Shown in pieces: positions 7,138-15,141 of a stretch of 32,904 nt of DNA; position 1 is the first letter of the stretch, and each line of letters starts with the position of its first letter. The notes beneath the pieces were generated by a model, which saw nothing but the letters and a program-made list of their open reading frames with translations, searched no databases and was not told where the DNA came from. Source of the stretch: a bacterium (lineage in GTDB: Bacteria; Sysuimicrobiota; Sysuimicrobiia; Sysuimicrobiales; Thermofontiviventaceae). The position numbers and the translations under genes are program-made. The stretch covers positions 1-32,904 of the forward strand of contig JAUQQG010000098.1 in the NCBI GenBank assembly GCA_030550015.1, given 5' to 3'.

Positions 7138-8031
7138 ATGAAGCAAGTGATCAGCATCTCCCGGAGGACAGATATCCCCCGTTTCTACCTAGAGTGGCTG
7201 CGGGAAGCGCTGCAGAGAGGAGAAGTGACTTACGTGCATCCAGGGGCCGGGCCACGCACCGTCTCGCTCCTCCCCGAGCATGTGCACACCTTGGTGTTCT
7301 GGTCGAAGGATTACGGCCTCTTCCTCCGGGACGGGGTGCTCCACGAGGCCCTGAAGCGATACTCTGTCTATTTCCACTTCTCCATCACAGGCATGGGAGG
7401 ATCTTTCCTGGAACCTCTCGTGCCTCCTGCGGACGTTGCCCTCGAGCAGATGAAAGCTCTCGCGCGTACCTGGGGTCCGGAACGCATCGAATGGCGGTTC
7501 GATCCGATCCTGCATTGGGAGATCGATGGAAGAGTTTTCTCCAATGCAGCACAGTTCCAGAAACTGGCGCCTGCAGTGCGGAAGATCGGAGTTGGAAGGT
7601 GCACCTTTTCCTTTGCTACATTGTATCGGAAGGTCCATCCCCGATCGCGGCGGTTCGGGTTCCGCTATGTAGATCCAAACGACGAACAGAAGACGGAGAT
7701 CCTCAAGGAGATGGTGGCTACCGCTTCCTCGCTTGGAATCACCCTGTACTCCTGTGCAGACTCTCGATGGACCGTGGTTGAGGGCATCCGGGATGCACGG
7801 TGTATTGATGCGAACCTCCTCAGTCAGCTCCACCCCAAACACGAACCGGCTCCAGGTGGGAAGGATCCGTCCCAACGGAAAGAATGTCTCTGCACACCCA
7901 GCGTCGACGTCGGCAGCTACACGCAGGCCTGCTCTCTTGGTTGTATGTACTGCTACGCAAACCCCAAGATCCCCGCGCAGCTGGTGCAACGTTTGGGCGA
8001 GGAAGGAGGTGTCGCAGCTGGCGCGTTGTGA
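7138..8031 (+). CDS. DUF1848 family protein with C-terminal cysteine cluster
   Basis: The protein has 297 aa. The start MKQVISISRRTDIPRFY and the C-terminal cluster (Cys250, Cys252, Cys265, Cys269, Cys272, in a CxC...C-x3-C-x2-CYAN arrangement) are typical of DUF1848. Its function is not established; the ending resembles Fe-S or radical SAM-like cysteine sites, and the mid part (EWRFDPI, FSNAAQF, TLYRKV) recalls SPL/radical SAM barrels. The ATG at 7138 has GGGGGAGAGG upstream; the longer in-frame ORF from 7030 runs through the hairpin region and is rejected. It ends 19 nt before the PHP gene, and its last codons carry that gene's strongest ribosome site, so the two are probably co-transcribed. 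A role in nucleic-acid repair or modification is only a guess. Confidence 0.8.
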   Translation: MKQVISISRRTDIPRFYLEWLREALQRGEVTYVHPGAGPRTVSLLPEHVHTLVFWSKDYGLFLRDGVLHEALKRYSVYFHFSITGMGGSFLEPLVPPADVALEQMKALARTWGPERIEWRFDPILHWEIDGRVFSNAAQFQKLAPAVRKIGVGRCTFSFATLYRKVHPRSRRFGFRYVDPNDEQKTEILKEMVATASSLGITLYSCADSRWTVVEGIRDARCIDANLLSQLHPKHEPAPGGKDPSQRKECLCTPSVDVGSYTQACSLGCMYCYANPKIPAQLVQRLGEEGGVAAGAL

Positions 8032-8050
8032 ACCCGTGCGGAGCGCGTTT

Positions 8051-9340
8051 ATGACTTACGACCCCTCCAAGAGAAACGGGTGGGCCCGCGGCCTCATTCA
8101 CTTCCACACAGAGTTTTCGGACGGTGGCGCCTCTGTCCAGAAGGCCGCGGAGATCGCCCGTGCCCACGGCTATGACTTCCTCATCGTCACCGACCACCTC
8201 CAGGACCTCAAGCTCAAGAAAGGGAGGAGCCTCCAGGAGTACATCATCGCCTGTGATACAGCCTCCAAAGAGACCGGCACCCTCGTGATCCCGGGTGGGG
8301 AGATCGAAGTGGACTGGGAAAACCCAAGGACCGGAGACTCCTCACAGGCGCACACCCTTGCCTTCTCCATCCGGCATCTCATCTCGGAGTTCGACTGGAC
8401 AACGCCAGGGGAGAAGCCCTACGCGGGATGGACAGACAACGCGGGAGGACGCGGCACAATCCTCGCCGTCCAGCAGAAGCTCATGCGGTACGGCGTCCCG
8501 CCAGCAGCCAGCCACCAGTTCCAGCACGCCTATCTGGGAAGCCCGATTCATCCCGCGGAGCATGCAGATTACCGCTACGACTTGGAGCGCATCGGGTCGA
8601 GCCGGTTGTTGGATTTCTTTTACTCGGGAGTGATCGATGCAGCGCATGAACCAGAGGATTTCGCCCTCTACCTCTCCTGCCTGGACAATCCATCGGAGAT
8701 ATCCCCGGCAATTTACGCGAGTTGCGATTACCATTACGGTCCGGAAACGCTCCGGGAGCTTCTCCATCAACATCGGGAGGAGATCGTAGCTAGGCTCCGC
8801 CAGATCGTGGTGAAATGGCGCCGTGTGATCGGCGTCCCCCTCTGCTGGCTCCTTCGGTGGCAACCTGATATTGCTTTAAGCTTGTTCGAACACCTGGGAC
8901 GTCGACTTTTCGCCTTGTTTCGGACGATACCTCCCGTCCAGTTCGCGGCAGAACAACTCTCCCACGCTACATATGTGTATCTCGGTGACAGTGCACTCAC
9001 TGAAGAGAACGTGATCCAAGCACTGTGGAAAGGCCAGAGCTGCGTGACCCGCGGTGCTGCCGAGTTCCGTGACCTGAGACCGGTGCCGTCCAATGTCCCT
9101 CAAAAGGTCTCCCGTGTGGATCTCTACCTCGACCTTCCCGTCACCTATTCAGTCCACCGGCCCCGCAGCGTCCTGATCTACCGAGATGGTAATCTGGTGG
9201 ATTGGATCGTCGTCCCCGACGTGCGACAAGCCATCACCCTCACATGGACGGACCCCTCTCCACCCGCAGGGATCCATAGCTACGTCCTCTACGTCCCCTC
9301 GAAGTTCCTCAGCTCCCCGCTCTTGGTGGAGGTTTCCTGA
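8051..9340 (+). CDS. PHP-domain metal-dependent phosphoesterase-like protein
   Basis: The protein has 429 aa. The N-terminal PHP domain shows HFHTEFSDG (His17, His19), IVTDH near residue 49, the acidic GGEIEVDW, and a His-rich stretch around HQFQHAYLGSPIHPAEHADY that would complete a multi-metal site; YASCDYHYG follows near 225. The last 150 residues look like a separate beta-rich domain and are unusual for the family. Substrates of PHP phosphoesterases vary (nucleotides, nucleic acids, histidinol phosphate) and cannot be told here. The start is uncertain: the ATG at 8051 has GGAG 7 nt upstream, but a perfect GAAGGAGGT at 8002-8010 sits 7 nt before an in-frame CTG at 8018. It probably forms an operon with the DUF1848 gene. 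Confidence 0.8.
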   Translation: MTYDPSKRNGWARGLIHFHTEFSDGGASVQKAAEIARAHGYDFLIVTDHLQDLKLKKGRSLQEYIIACDTASKETGTLVIPGGEIEVDWENPRTGDSSQAHTLAFSIRHLISEFDWTTPGEKPYAGWTDNAGGRGTILAVQQKLMRYGVPPAASHQFQHAYLGSPIHPAEHADYRYDLERIGSSRLLDFFYSGVIDAAHEPEDFALYLSCLDNPSEISPAIYASCDYHYGPETLRELLHQHREEIVARLRQIVVKWRRVIGVPLCWLLRWQPDIALSLFEHLGRRLFALFRTIPPVQFAAEQLSHATYVYLGDSALTEENVIQALWKGQSCVTRGAAEFRDLRPVPSNVPQKVSRVDLYLDLPVTYSVHRPRSVLIYRDGNLVDWIVVPDVRQAITLTWTDPSPPAGIHSYVLYVPSKFLSSPLLVEVS

Positions 9341-9391
9341 GAAAGTGCAGCAACAGTCCCTACCGGAGGCGGACGAGGATCTTGTAAGTGA

Positions 9392-9550
9392 GAGGGACTG
9401 CTGCCCTGCTATTTCGAACGCGGGGAGACCCGCACACAACACTTCCAGAACAGGAAGATCCACGAAGAGCTGAAGGAGCTCCTGGCAGGGCTCAGCGGCA
9501 ATCGCCAGAGCATATCGGTGAATCTCCTCGCCCCGGCGGACGATGCATAG
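9392..9550 (+). pseudogene. Possible remnant of a coding sequence (no start codon)
   Basis: Between the PHP gene and the nitroreductase lies an open stretch of 52 codons after an in-frame TGA (9389-9391). It reads like protein (YFERGETRTQHFQNRK, then HEELKELLAGL) and its codons strongly prefer G or C in the third position, like the neighbours. It has no ATG or GTG start and no ribosome site. It may be the C-terminal piece of a decayed gene; a frame change near 9390 could join it to the open frame upstream. I do not recognise the family. Confidence 0.3.
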
Positions 9551-9633
9551 CGCGTGCAATATCCCACCATGGTCACACATGATGGGGTCGTCACAAGTCT
9601 GTAGAATAGAGGTGAAGAGGAGGTGGGAAGAGT

Positions 9634-10212
9634 ATGGGAGAGCCCATGAGCGTCCTTGAGGCGATCCGCACCCGCCGGAGCATCGCCAGGATGAAACCCG
9701 ATCCGATCCCACGGGAAGTCCTGGAACAGTGCCTCGAAGCAGCAGTCTGGGTGCCCAACCACCGGCTGACCGAACCCTGGCAGTTCTTCGTCCTAGAGGG
9801 AGAGGCCAAGCGCAGATTTGCCGAGATCCGTCGGAACTTCCGGCGCACCCAGCTCCCTAATCCGGACGCTCCGGAGGCGCAGGCCGCACTGGAAAAGGTC
9901 TACCAGGACACGGTTCAAACCCCCGTGATCATCGTGGTGACCTCCCGCATCACGGAGGACCCGGAACTACGAGAAGAAGACTTCTGGTCCACATTTGGCG
10001 CGGCGTATGCCTTCATGCTCGCTGCCTGGAGTTATGGCATCGGAACTTACTTTCGCACAGGGGGGCTCAGGGACTATCCTCCGTTGCGCGAGTTCCTGAA
10101 CCTACAGGAGGACCGCAGGATCATCGGGATACTCTACGTGGGCTACCCTGCCGAGATTCCTCAGAAGAGGCGAACCCCGGCGTCGGAGAAGACGGTGTGG
10201 TTAGGTGGATAG
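9634..10212 (+). CDS. Nitroreductase family protein
   Basis: The protein has 192 aa. The family start is clear: SVLEAIRTRRSIARMKPDPIPREVLEQCLEAAVWVPN (FMN-binding RTRRS), then EPWQFFVLEG, the AAYAFMLAAWSYGIGTYFRTG helix, and the C-terminal GILYVGYP. These are FMN flavoenzymes using NAD(P)H to reduce nitro compounds, quinones or other acceptors; the true substrate is unknown. The start ATG has GAGGAGGTG about 9 nt upstream. A TAGAAT box at 9602-9607 could be the -10, but no good -35 is seen. The flavoprotein oxidoreductase gene follows after a 128-nt gap, so a shared redox role is possible. Confidence 0.9.
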   Translation: MGEPMSVLEAIRTRRSIARMKPDPIPREVLEQCLEAAVWVPNHRLTEPWQFFVLEGEAKRRFAEIRRNFRRTQLPNPDAPEAQAALEKVYQDTVQTPVIIVVTSRITEDPELREEDFWSTFGAAYAFMLAAWSYGIGTYFRTGGLRDYPPLREFLNLQEDRRIIGILYVGYPAEIPQKRRTPASEKTVWLGG

Positions 10213-10303
10213 TGCCCGGGATTCGGTGCGAGGTGCCCTTCCCAGGGGACGAACCTCTCGCCTGAGACATTCAGGTGGGAGGAGGATCTTTCCATCTGCA
10301 GGC

Positions 10304-10309
10304 TATAAT
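10304..10309 (+). promoter_or_regulatory. Perfect TATAAT -10 box before the flavoprotein gene
   Basis: TATAAT lies 31 nt upstream of the ATG at 10341, with GGAGGAGGG between. There is no recognisable -35 17 nt upstream (GGAGGA). The region before it (10228-10275) can form small hairpins, one being CCTGA/TCAGG around 10261. The promoter may need an activator. Confidence 0.4.
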
Positions 10310-10340
10310 GGAAGGAGAATCGTTCTTGGAGGAGGGCACA

Positions 10341-11528
10341 ATGCCTCACTACCGTTACTTGATCGTTGGCGGGGGCATGGCCGGAGACACTGCCGCACGA
10401 GGGATCCGGGAGGTAGACCCTATCGGGACCATCGGTCTGATCAGTGCCGAGCCCTATCCTCCCTACAACCGGCCTCCCCTATCCAAGGGCTTGTGGAAAG
10501 GCCAGACTCTGGAGGACATCTGGCGTGACACAAGGAGCCTCGGTGTGGAGCTCCACCTGGGGAGGATCGCCACGAGCTTAGACCCGGGCAAAAGGGAGGT
10601 CATTGACAACCAGGGAACCTTGTACACCTTTGAAAAGCTCCTGCTGGCCACAGGAGGCACACCGCGGAAACTCCCTTCTGGGACAGGAGCCGAGGACCGA
10701 GTGGTCTACTTCCGCACGTACGACGACTATCAGCGGGTACGGACCATGGCAGCGGCGGGCGAGCGTTTCGCTGTGATCGGGGGAGGGTTCATTGGTTCGG
10801 AGATGGCGGCAGCACTGACGATGAACGGGAAACGCGTCGTAATGATCCTCATGGAGGAGGGCGTGTGTGGTCGTCTCTTCCCATCCGGCCTCGCTCGGTT
10901 TGTGACAGAGTATTACCAAGAGAGAGGGGTGGAGGTGATCACGGAGGATGCAGTGATGACGGTGGAAGGTTGCGGGGAGAAGACGGTGCTCCAGACGAAG
11001 GCGGGGCGGAGGATCGAAGTGGACGGGGTCGTTGCCGGTCTCGGCATCCGGCCCAATACCGACCTCGCTGAGCAAGCCGGCCTTCCTGTGGATGACGGGA
11101 TCGCCGTCGACGAGTACCTGCAGCCCGGCCACCCAGACATCTATGCAGCAGGGGACGTGGTGAAGTTCTACAACCCTCTCCTCGGCAAGCGCATTCGCGT
11201 CGAACATGAGGACAACGCCAACACCATGGGCCAGGTCGCAGGGAGGAACATGGCAGGGGAAGCCACTCCTTACCACCACCTCCCGTTCTTCTACTCGGAC
11301 CTTTTTGACCTCGGGTACGAGGCCGTGGGAGAACTGGATCCCCAGCTTGAGACTGTGGAGGACTGGAAGGAACCCTACCGGGAGGGCGTGGTCTACTATC
11401 TGGAAGGCGGCCGCGTGCGTGGTGTCCTCCTGTGGAACGTTTGGGGGCAACTCGACCGCGCCAGGGAGCTTATCGCGCAACCCGGTCCTTTCACGCCCGC
11501 TGAGTTGAAAGGACGGATCCCCGCCTGA
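10341..11528 (+). CDS. FAD-dependent pyridine nucleotide-disulfide-type oxidoreductase (ferredoxin/rubredoxin reductase- or AIF-like)
   Basis: The protein has 395 aa. It has two dinucleotide folds: FAD site LIVGGGMAGDTAARGI near the N-terminus with PYNRPPLSKGL, then the NAD(P)H site AVIGGGFIGSEMAAAL near residue 150, the ATG motif LLLATGGTPRKL, and the FAD-closing YAAGDVV. The C-terminal part (EHEDNANTMGQVAGRNMAG, then FFYSDLFDLGYEAVG) matches ferredoxin/rubredoxin reductase and AIF-like enzymes. It has no CxxC redox pair, so it is not a thioredoxin reductase. It would pass electrons from NAD(P)H to a small carrier not encoded nearby. A GGAGGAGGG ribosome site sets the ATG at 10341. The next gene starts 2 nt after its stop. 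Confidence 0.9.
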   Translation: MPHYRYLIVGGGMAGDTAARGIREVDPIGTIGLISAEPYPPYNRPPLSKGLWKGQTLEDIWRDTRSLGVELHLGRIATSLDPGKREVIDNQGTLYTFEKLLLATGGTPRKLPSGTGAEDRVVYFRTYDDYQRVRTMAAAGERFAVIGGGFIGSEMAAALTMNGKRVVMILMEEGVCGRLFPSGLARFVTEYYQERGVEVITEDAVMTVEGCGEKTVLQTKAGRRIEVDGVVAGLGIRPNTDLAEQAGLPVDDGIAVDEYLQPGHPDIYAAGDVVKFYNPLLGKRIRVEHEDNANTMGQVAGRNMAGEATPYHHLPFFYSDLFDLGYEAVGELDPQLETVEDWKEPYREGVVYYLEGGRVRGVLLWNVWGQLDRARELIAQPGPFTPAELKGRIPA

Positions 11529-11529
11529 G

Positions 11530-12234
11530 ATGAGGACGAAGCGTGACGTTCTCACAATTCTCGCACTCATTGGGACAGCGGCTGCGCTTGCGGGACTCTT
11601 CATCGGTATTGGCCACTCCCTCATCGTATGGGCGACAGGAAGAGTTCGGGAGAGCGACCTGGCGATCACCCGGGGCCGCTGGGATCTTGTAGCGGTTTCT
11701 ATTGCTGCCTTTATGGCGTTCCTCGCCTTGATCCCTGTGAGGATCAAGCGAGACTGGCGGGCACACGGCATCTACGTGGCGTTTATCATCTCCCTCTTTG
11801 CGGAAATGTTTGGCTTCCCGCTGACTGTCTATTTTCTCTCCACAGCTTTCGGCCTCACCGTGTTTGAGAAGAAGTTCATGCTGTACATGCTCCGGATAGG
11901 AATGCCCATAGGCTCGCTCATCACATTCTTGGGCGTTCTTCTCGTTCTGCTGGGGTGGAGAGAGGTGTACCGTGCCAAGGACAGATTGGCCACACAGGGT
12001 ATTTACAGATATCTGCGCCACCCTCAATACTTGGGGATCCTTCTCGTCACCGCCGGTTGGCTCGTACACTGGCCCACCATCCCTGGCCTCGTGATGTGGC
12101 CGATCCTTGCGCTGCTCTACTACCGCCTGGCACTACAGGAGGACCGGTACCTCGCCGGGAAATTCGGCGAGGAGTTCTGGACATACGCGAAGAAGACCCC
12201 CATGTTCCTTCCCCTCAGGGTGATCAAGGACTAA
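11530..12234 (+). CDS. Isoprenylcysteine carboxyl methyltransferase (ICMT/PEMT)-like membrane protein
   Basis: The protein has 234 aa with about six hydrophobic segments. The C-terminal half carries the SAM-binding signature of the ICMT/phospholipid methyltransferase family: GIYRYLRHPQYLG, then a Glu in LQEDRYL, then FGEEFWTYAKKTPMFLP. Bacterial members often act on unknown lipids or small molecules. The ATG lies 2 nt after the oxidoreductase stop with no clear ribosome site of its own, which points to translational coupling. The two genes may handle a quinone- or isoprenoid-like compound (inference). Confidence 0.82.
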   Translation: MRTKRDVLTILALIGTAAALAGLFIGIGHSLIVWATGRVRESDLAITRGRWDLVAVSIAAFMAFLALIPVRIKRDWRAHGIYVAFIISLFAEMFGFPLTVYFLSTAFGLTVFEKKFMLYMLRIGMPIGSLITFLGVLLVLLGWREVYRAKDRLATQGIYRYLRHPQYLGILLVTAGWLVHWPTIPGLVMWPILALLYYRLALQEDRYLAGKFGEEFWTYAKKTPMFLPLRVIKD

Positions 12235-12294
12235 CTACTCCGGCAAACGTCAAAAGAAATTTTCCGGGTACTGAGAAACCGGAGGCCATCCCTC

Positions 12295-12323
12295 TTGACG
12301 CCAAGTGATTCTCGAAGTATTAT
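12295..12323 (+). promoter_or_regulatory. Promoter of the SdpR/SdpI operon
   Basis: TTGACG (12295-12300) and TATTAT (12318-12323) are 17 nt apart. The -10 box runs into a palindrome, as expected for an autorepressed promoter. Confidence 0.75.
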
Positions 12324-12342
12324 TTCGATAGACATCGAAATA
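12321..12342. promoter_or_regulatory. Palindromic operator (TATTTCGAT-N4-ATCGAAATA)
   Basis: Two perfect 9-bp arms around AGAC cover the end of the -10 box and the transcription start, 17-38 bp before the ATG of the ArsR/SdpR-type repressor. Autorepression by that protein is the simplest reading. Confidence 0.75.
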
Positions 12343-12358
12343 CTAGAGATCCGAAGCC

Positions 12359-12649
12359 ATGTCTCTTCAAGCCATATTCCGAGCTCTGGCCGATCCCACA
12401 CGCCGGGAGATCCTGCGCCTGTTAAGGGAACGGGATCTGACCGCCGGGGAGATCGCTGAACGCTTCCCGCTTGCCCGTTCTACACTCTCCGCCCACTGTG
12501 ACGTGCTGAAAAAGGCGAACCTCGTGATCACCGAGAGGCGAGGGACAACCATTATCTACAGCCTGAACGTTTCTGTGGTCGAGGAAGCCCTGGCGGCCTT
12601 GATGGATCTCTTCCAAGTGGGGAAAGACCGGAAGGAGGGGAGATCATGA
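12359..12649 (+). CDS. ArsR-family autorepressor, SdpR type
   Basis: The protein has 96 aa and is a winged helix throughout: IFRALADPTRREILRLLRERDLTAGEIAERF, recognition helix ARSTLSAHCDVLKKANLV, wing ERRGTTIIYSLN. It lacks the Cys metal motif of arsenic/cadmium sensors and matches SdpR, which represses its own operon until the membrane partner SdpI sequesters it. Its stop overlaps the SdpI-like start by 4 nt, and a strong promoter with a palindromic operator sits just upstream. The ATG has no obvious ribosome site. Confidence 0.9.
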   Translation: MSLQAIFRALADPTRREILRLLRERDLTAGEIAERFPLARSTLSAHCDVLKKANLVITERRGTTIIYSLNVSVVEEALAALMDLFQVGKDRKEGRS

Positions 12650-13323
12650 AGTTTACATTCCGAAACGAGGCGCTTAGTCTCACCCTGCTCTTCACGATGT
12701 TTGTGCTGGCGTTTGCGACATGGCCTATAGCCCCGGAGCGCATCCCCGTACACTGGGACTTCCAGGGGCTGCCTGATCGTTACGGGGGCAAGGTGGAAGG
12801 GCTTCTCGCCATCCCACTTTTGGCGCTTGGGATCTACATCCTCATGGTCGTACTCCCCCGGTTCGACCCTCGCTTTGGTCACTACTTTCTATTTGCCGAA
12901 GTCTATCGCCTCATCCGGACTTCCCTCGTGGCGATTCTCTTTGGGGTGTACCTCACCCTGATTCTCTGGGTCCGCGGATATTCCATCAAGACGGAACTTG
13001 TCGTTCCGATCCTGGTAGGGTTACTCTTCCTCCTTCTCGGGAATTACCTGGGAAAGATCCGATCGACATGGTTTGTAGGCATCCGAACCCCCTGGACTCT
13101 GTCCAGCGAGGAGTCTTGGAACAAGACCCACCGCCTGGGAGGCAAGCTCTTCATACTCCTCGGGATTGGTTGGATCCTGCTGGCTTTCGTGAAGTCACCG
13201 TGGCTGCTTGCTGGGGTTCTCGCTCTCTTGTTGGGGGGCATCCTTTTCCTGACAGCCTATTCGTATCTCATTTGGAGGCAGGATCCGTATCGGCAACAGA
13301 TCCCACCGGAAGGCTCCCGCTGA
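12646..13323 (+). CDS. SdpI/DUF1648 family membrane protein
   Basis: The protein has 225 aa with about six membrane segments. The N-terminus has the DUF1648 block (a helix, then PERIPVHWDFQGLPDRYGGK). The SdpI block follows in the second half: GNYLGKIRSTWFVGIRTPWTLSSEESWNKTHRLGGKLF. In B. subtilis SdpI gives immunity to the SdpC toxin and binds SdpR; no toxin or processing gene (sdpABC) is present here, so this is more likely an envelope-stress sensor pair. It overlaps sdpR by 4 nt and ends 75 nt before the tRNA gene on the other strand. Confidence 0.88.
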   Translation: MKFTFRNEALSLTLLFTMFVLAFATWPIAPERIPVHWDFQGLPDRYGGKVEGLLAIPLLALGIYILMVVLPRFDPRFGHYFLFAEVYRLIRTSLVAILFGVYLTLILWVRGYSIKTELVVPILVGLLFLLLGNYLGKIRSTWFVGIRTPWTLSSEESWNKTHRLGGKLFILLGIGWILLAFVKSPWLLAGVLALLLGGILFLTAYSYLIWRQDPYRQQIPPEGSR

Positions 13324-13398
13324 ACGCAACCAATCAAAAGAGGCTTTCCTGAGGGAATTAGCAGAAGCCCGCGAGACGTTGCAAGAGGTAATCCAGGC

Positions 13399-13472
13399 TG
13401 GCTGGGGGGGCAGGACTCGAACCTGCACTAGGGGATCCAAAGTCCCCTGTCCTACCCTTAGACGACCCCCCA
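13399..13472 (-). tRNA. tRNA-Gln (anticodon UUG)
   Basis: Minus strand, 74 nt with CCA encoded (13399-13401). The acceptor stem TGGGGGG pairs with CCCCCCA, with G as discriminator. The anticodon arm GGGGA-CTTTGGA-TCCCC puts UUG in the loop, and the T-arm reads GCAGG-TTCGAGT-CCTGC. A TACAAT box lies 14-19 nt upstream of the 5' end. RidA ends 25 nt upstream on the same strand. Confidence 0.95.
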
Positions 13473-13485
13473 GATCTCTTCCCTA

Positions 13486-13491
13486 ATTGTA
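13486..13491 (-). promoter_or_regulatory. Likely -10 box of tRNA-Gln
   Basis: TACAAT on the minus strand is placed so that transcription would start about 7 nt before the mature tRNA. The -35 region lies inside the end of ridA and is weak, so readthrough from ridA is also possible. Confidence 0.45.
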
Positions 13492-13497
13492 CTATAT

Positions 13498-13875
13498 TCA
13501 GGCGAGGGCAATCACCTCGATCTCCACCGCTGCCTCCCGAGGAAGGCGGCTGACCTGGACTGTTGCGCGGGCCGGTGGGATCTCTTTGAAGTACTCCCCA
13601 TAGATCTCGTTCATCTGGCCGAAATCGTTCAGATCCTTGAGGTAGACAGTGGTCTTCACCACCTTGTCTAAAGAGGAGCCACTCGCCTCGAGGATCGCTT
13701 TGATGTTCTCAAGGACCCTCCGGGTTTGGGCCTTCACGTCCTCACCGACGAGTTGGCCGGTGCGGGGATCGAGGGCCACCTGCCCCGAGACGAACACGAA
13801 CCCGTTGGCCTTGATCGCCTGGGAGTACGGCCCGATGGCTGCGGGAGCATTCTCCGTGTATACCTTTTCCTTCAC
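13498..13875 (-). CDS. ridA: RidA family enamine/imine deaminase
   Basis: The protein has 125 aa, full length for the family. Motifs: [20 protein letters not shown] at the start, [47 protein letters not shown], and the substrate Arg and Glu in [23 protein letters not shown]. RidA hydrolyses reactive 2-aminoacrylate made by PLP enzymes acting on serine, cysteine or cystathionine. That suits a genome with the PLP-rich cysteine operon at 20-25 kb, though the two loci are 6 kb apart. It starts with GTG, 6 nt after AGGAGGGG. It lies 39 nt downstream of the MacB-type permease on the same strand and may be co-transcribed with the exporter. Confidence 0.95.
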   Translation of the reverse strand: MKEKVYTENAPAAIGPYSQAIKANGFVFVSGQVALDPRTGQLVGEDVKAQTRRVLENIKAILEASGSSLDKVVKTTVYLKDLNDFGQMNEIYGEYFKEIPPARATVQVSRLPREAAVEIEVIALA

Positions 13876-13914
13876 GATGTACCCCTCCTTTCCTGTACCC
13901 CAGCCAAACAGGAT

Positions 13915-15129
13915 TCATTCGTAGCGCAAGGCCTCGATGGGGTGGAGCTGACTTGCCCGCCAGGCTGGGTAGACCCCGAAGATCATGCCCACGAGCACAG
14001 AGAAACTGAAGGCCAGGACGACGATGGGAAGAACCTGGGCCACCGTGGGCGTTGCCCGAAGCAAGCGGGTAACGATGGCTGCAGAACCTCCAATGCCTAC
14101 CACCATTCCCACGATCCCTCCCATGAGGCTAAGCACAATCGCCTCGATCAGGAACTGCACGAGGATATCACTCCGCCGTGCCCCGACAGCTTTCCGGATA
14201 CCAATCTCGCGCGTGCGCTCCGTCACCGAGACAAGCATGATGTTCATGATCCCGATGCCGCCCACGACGAGGGAAATCGCCGCGATGCTGGTGAGCGCGA
14301 TGGTGAGGATACGCAGGATCGCGTCTAAGGAGGAGAGGAGCTGGCTCTGGGTGAGAACAGTGAAATCCTCTGCCTGGTGAAGGCGCTGGAGAACCCTCCT
14401 GACCTCGGAAGCGGCGCGCCCGGCGGCATCCACGCTCTCGGCCTGCACGAACATGAACGAGATGTACTGGATGTCAAAGAGTTGCTGGGCCGTAGTAAGA
14501 GGGATGTAGATACGATCGTCAAGGTCGATCCCAAGGAGTTGTCCTTTCGGCTCCAGGATGCCCACTACCATGAACGCCCGGCCATTGATGGTAACCTTCT
14601 CGCCTAGCGGGTTCCTGCCGAATCCAAACAGGTCCTCCTTCACCCTGGATCCCAGGACGACCACACGCTCGCGTCGCGTCAGGTCGGCTGGAGCAAGGAA
14701 CCGCCCGCTACTAAGCCGGAGCCCGCGTACACGCTCAAGGCTCGGAGTTGTCCCAACGATAACCGTCGTTGTGCTTTCCTTCCCAGCATAGACAGGAAGG
14801 GAGGTTTGGAGGATCGGGGAGACGGCGCGGACAAAGGATGCGTCGCGCTCAATGGCAAGAGCATCCTCATAAGTGAGGGTGAGGCGCCCTTCCTCCGCCG
14901 CTACCCCGCCGTGGCGTTCGTCCTTGGCCTTCCCGGGGAGGACCCAGAGGAGATCTGGACCAAGGGAACCGAACTCCGCCACCACCTGGTTGCGGGCCGA
15001 TTGGCCAATGGAGACGAGGGCGATGACGGCAGCGACCCCGATGATCACCCCAAGCATAGTCAGTCCAGCCCGTAGTTTGTTCACCCGCATGGCATCGATG
15101 GCTACGAAGAACGCCTCTGCAAAGTCCAT
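13915..15129 (-). CDS. MacB/FtsX-type ABC transporter permease
   Basis: The protein has 404 aa. Layout: N-terminal cytosolic helix and TM1 (KLRAGLTMLGVIIGVAAVIALVSIG), a large extracytoplasmic domain of about 230 residues, then three C-terminal TM helices with the FtsX coupling segment ISLVVGGIGIMNIMLVSVTERTREIGIRKAVGAR. It lacks a fused ATPase; that subunit is the separate gene 12 nt upstream. With the membrane-fusion protein it forms a MacAB-like (or YknXYZ-like) complex, which moves substrates outside the inner membrane by mechanotransmission. The cargo (peptide, lipoprotein, drug) cannot be told. GGGGGGAG precedes the ATG. Confidence 0.92.
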   Translation of the reverse strand: MDFAEAFFVAIDAMRVNKLRAGLTMLGVIIGVAAVIALVSIGQSARNQVVAEFGSLGPDLLWVLPGKAKDERHGGVAAEEGRLTLTYEDALAIERDASFVRAVSPILQTSLPVYAGKESTTTVIVGTTPSLERVRGLRLSSGRFLAPADLTRRERVVVLGSRVKEDLFGFGRNPLGEKVTINGRAFMVVGILEPKGQLLGIDLDDRIYIPLTTAQQLFDIQYISFMFVQAESVDAAGRAASEVRRVLQRLHQAEDFTVLTQSQLLSSLDAILRILTIALTSIAAISLVVGGIGIMNIMLVSVTERTREIGIRKAVGARRSDILVQFLIEAIVLSLMGGIVGMVVGIGGSAAIVTRLLRATPTVAQVLPIVVLAFSFSVLVGMIFGVYPAWRASQLHPIEALRYE

Positions 15130-15141
15130 CCCAGCTCCCCC

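Noticed and set aside
9341..9410. Terminator hairpin after the PHP gene (GCAGCA...TGCTGC with AGTCCCT/AGGGACT)
   Set aside because: The loop is about 30 nt, the stem is broken, and no T-run follows.
10578..11771. Minus-strand ORF of 397 codons over the flavoprotein
   Set aside because: It shadows an unambiguous FAD/NAD(P)H oxidoreductase and has no recognisable domain.
13290..13400. Protein-like reading 'ERNQSKEAFLRELAEARE' after SdpI
   Set aside because: It is helical-looking but has no start codon and runs into the tRNA-Gln gene on the other strand; probably chance.
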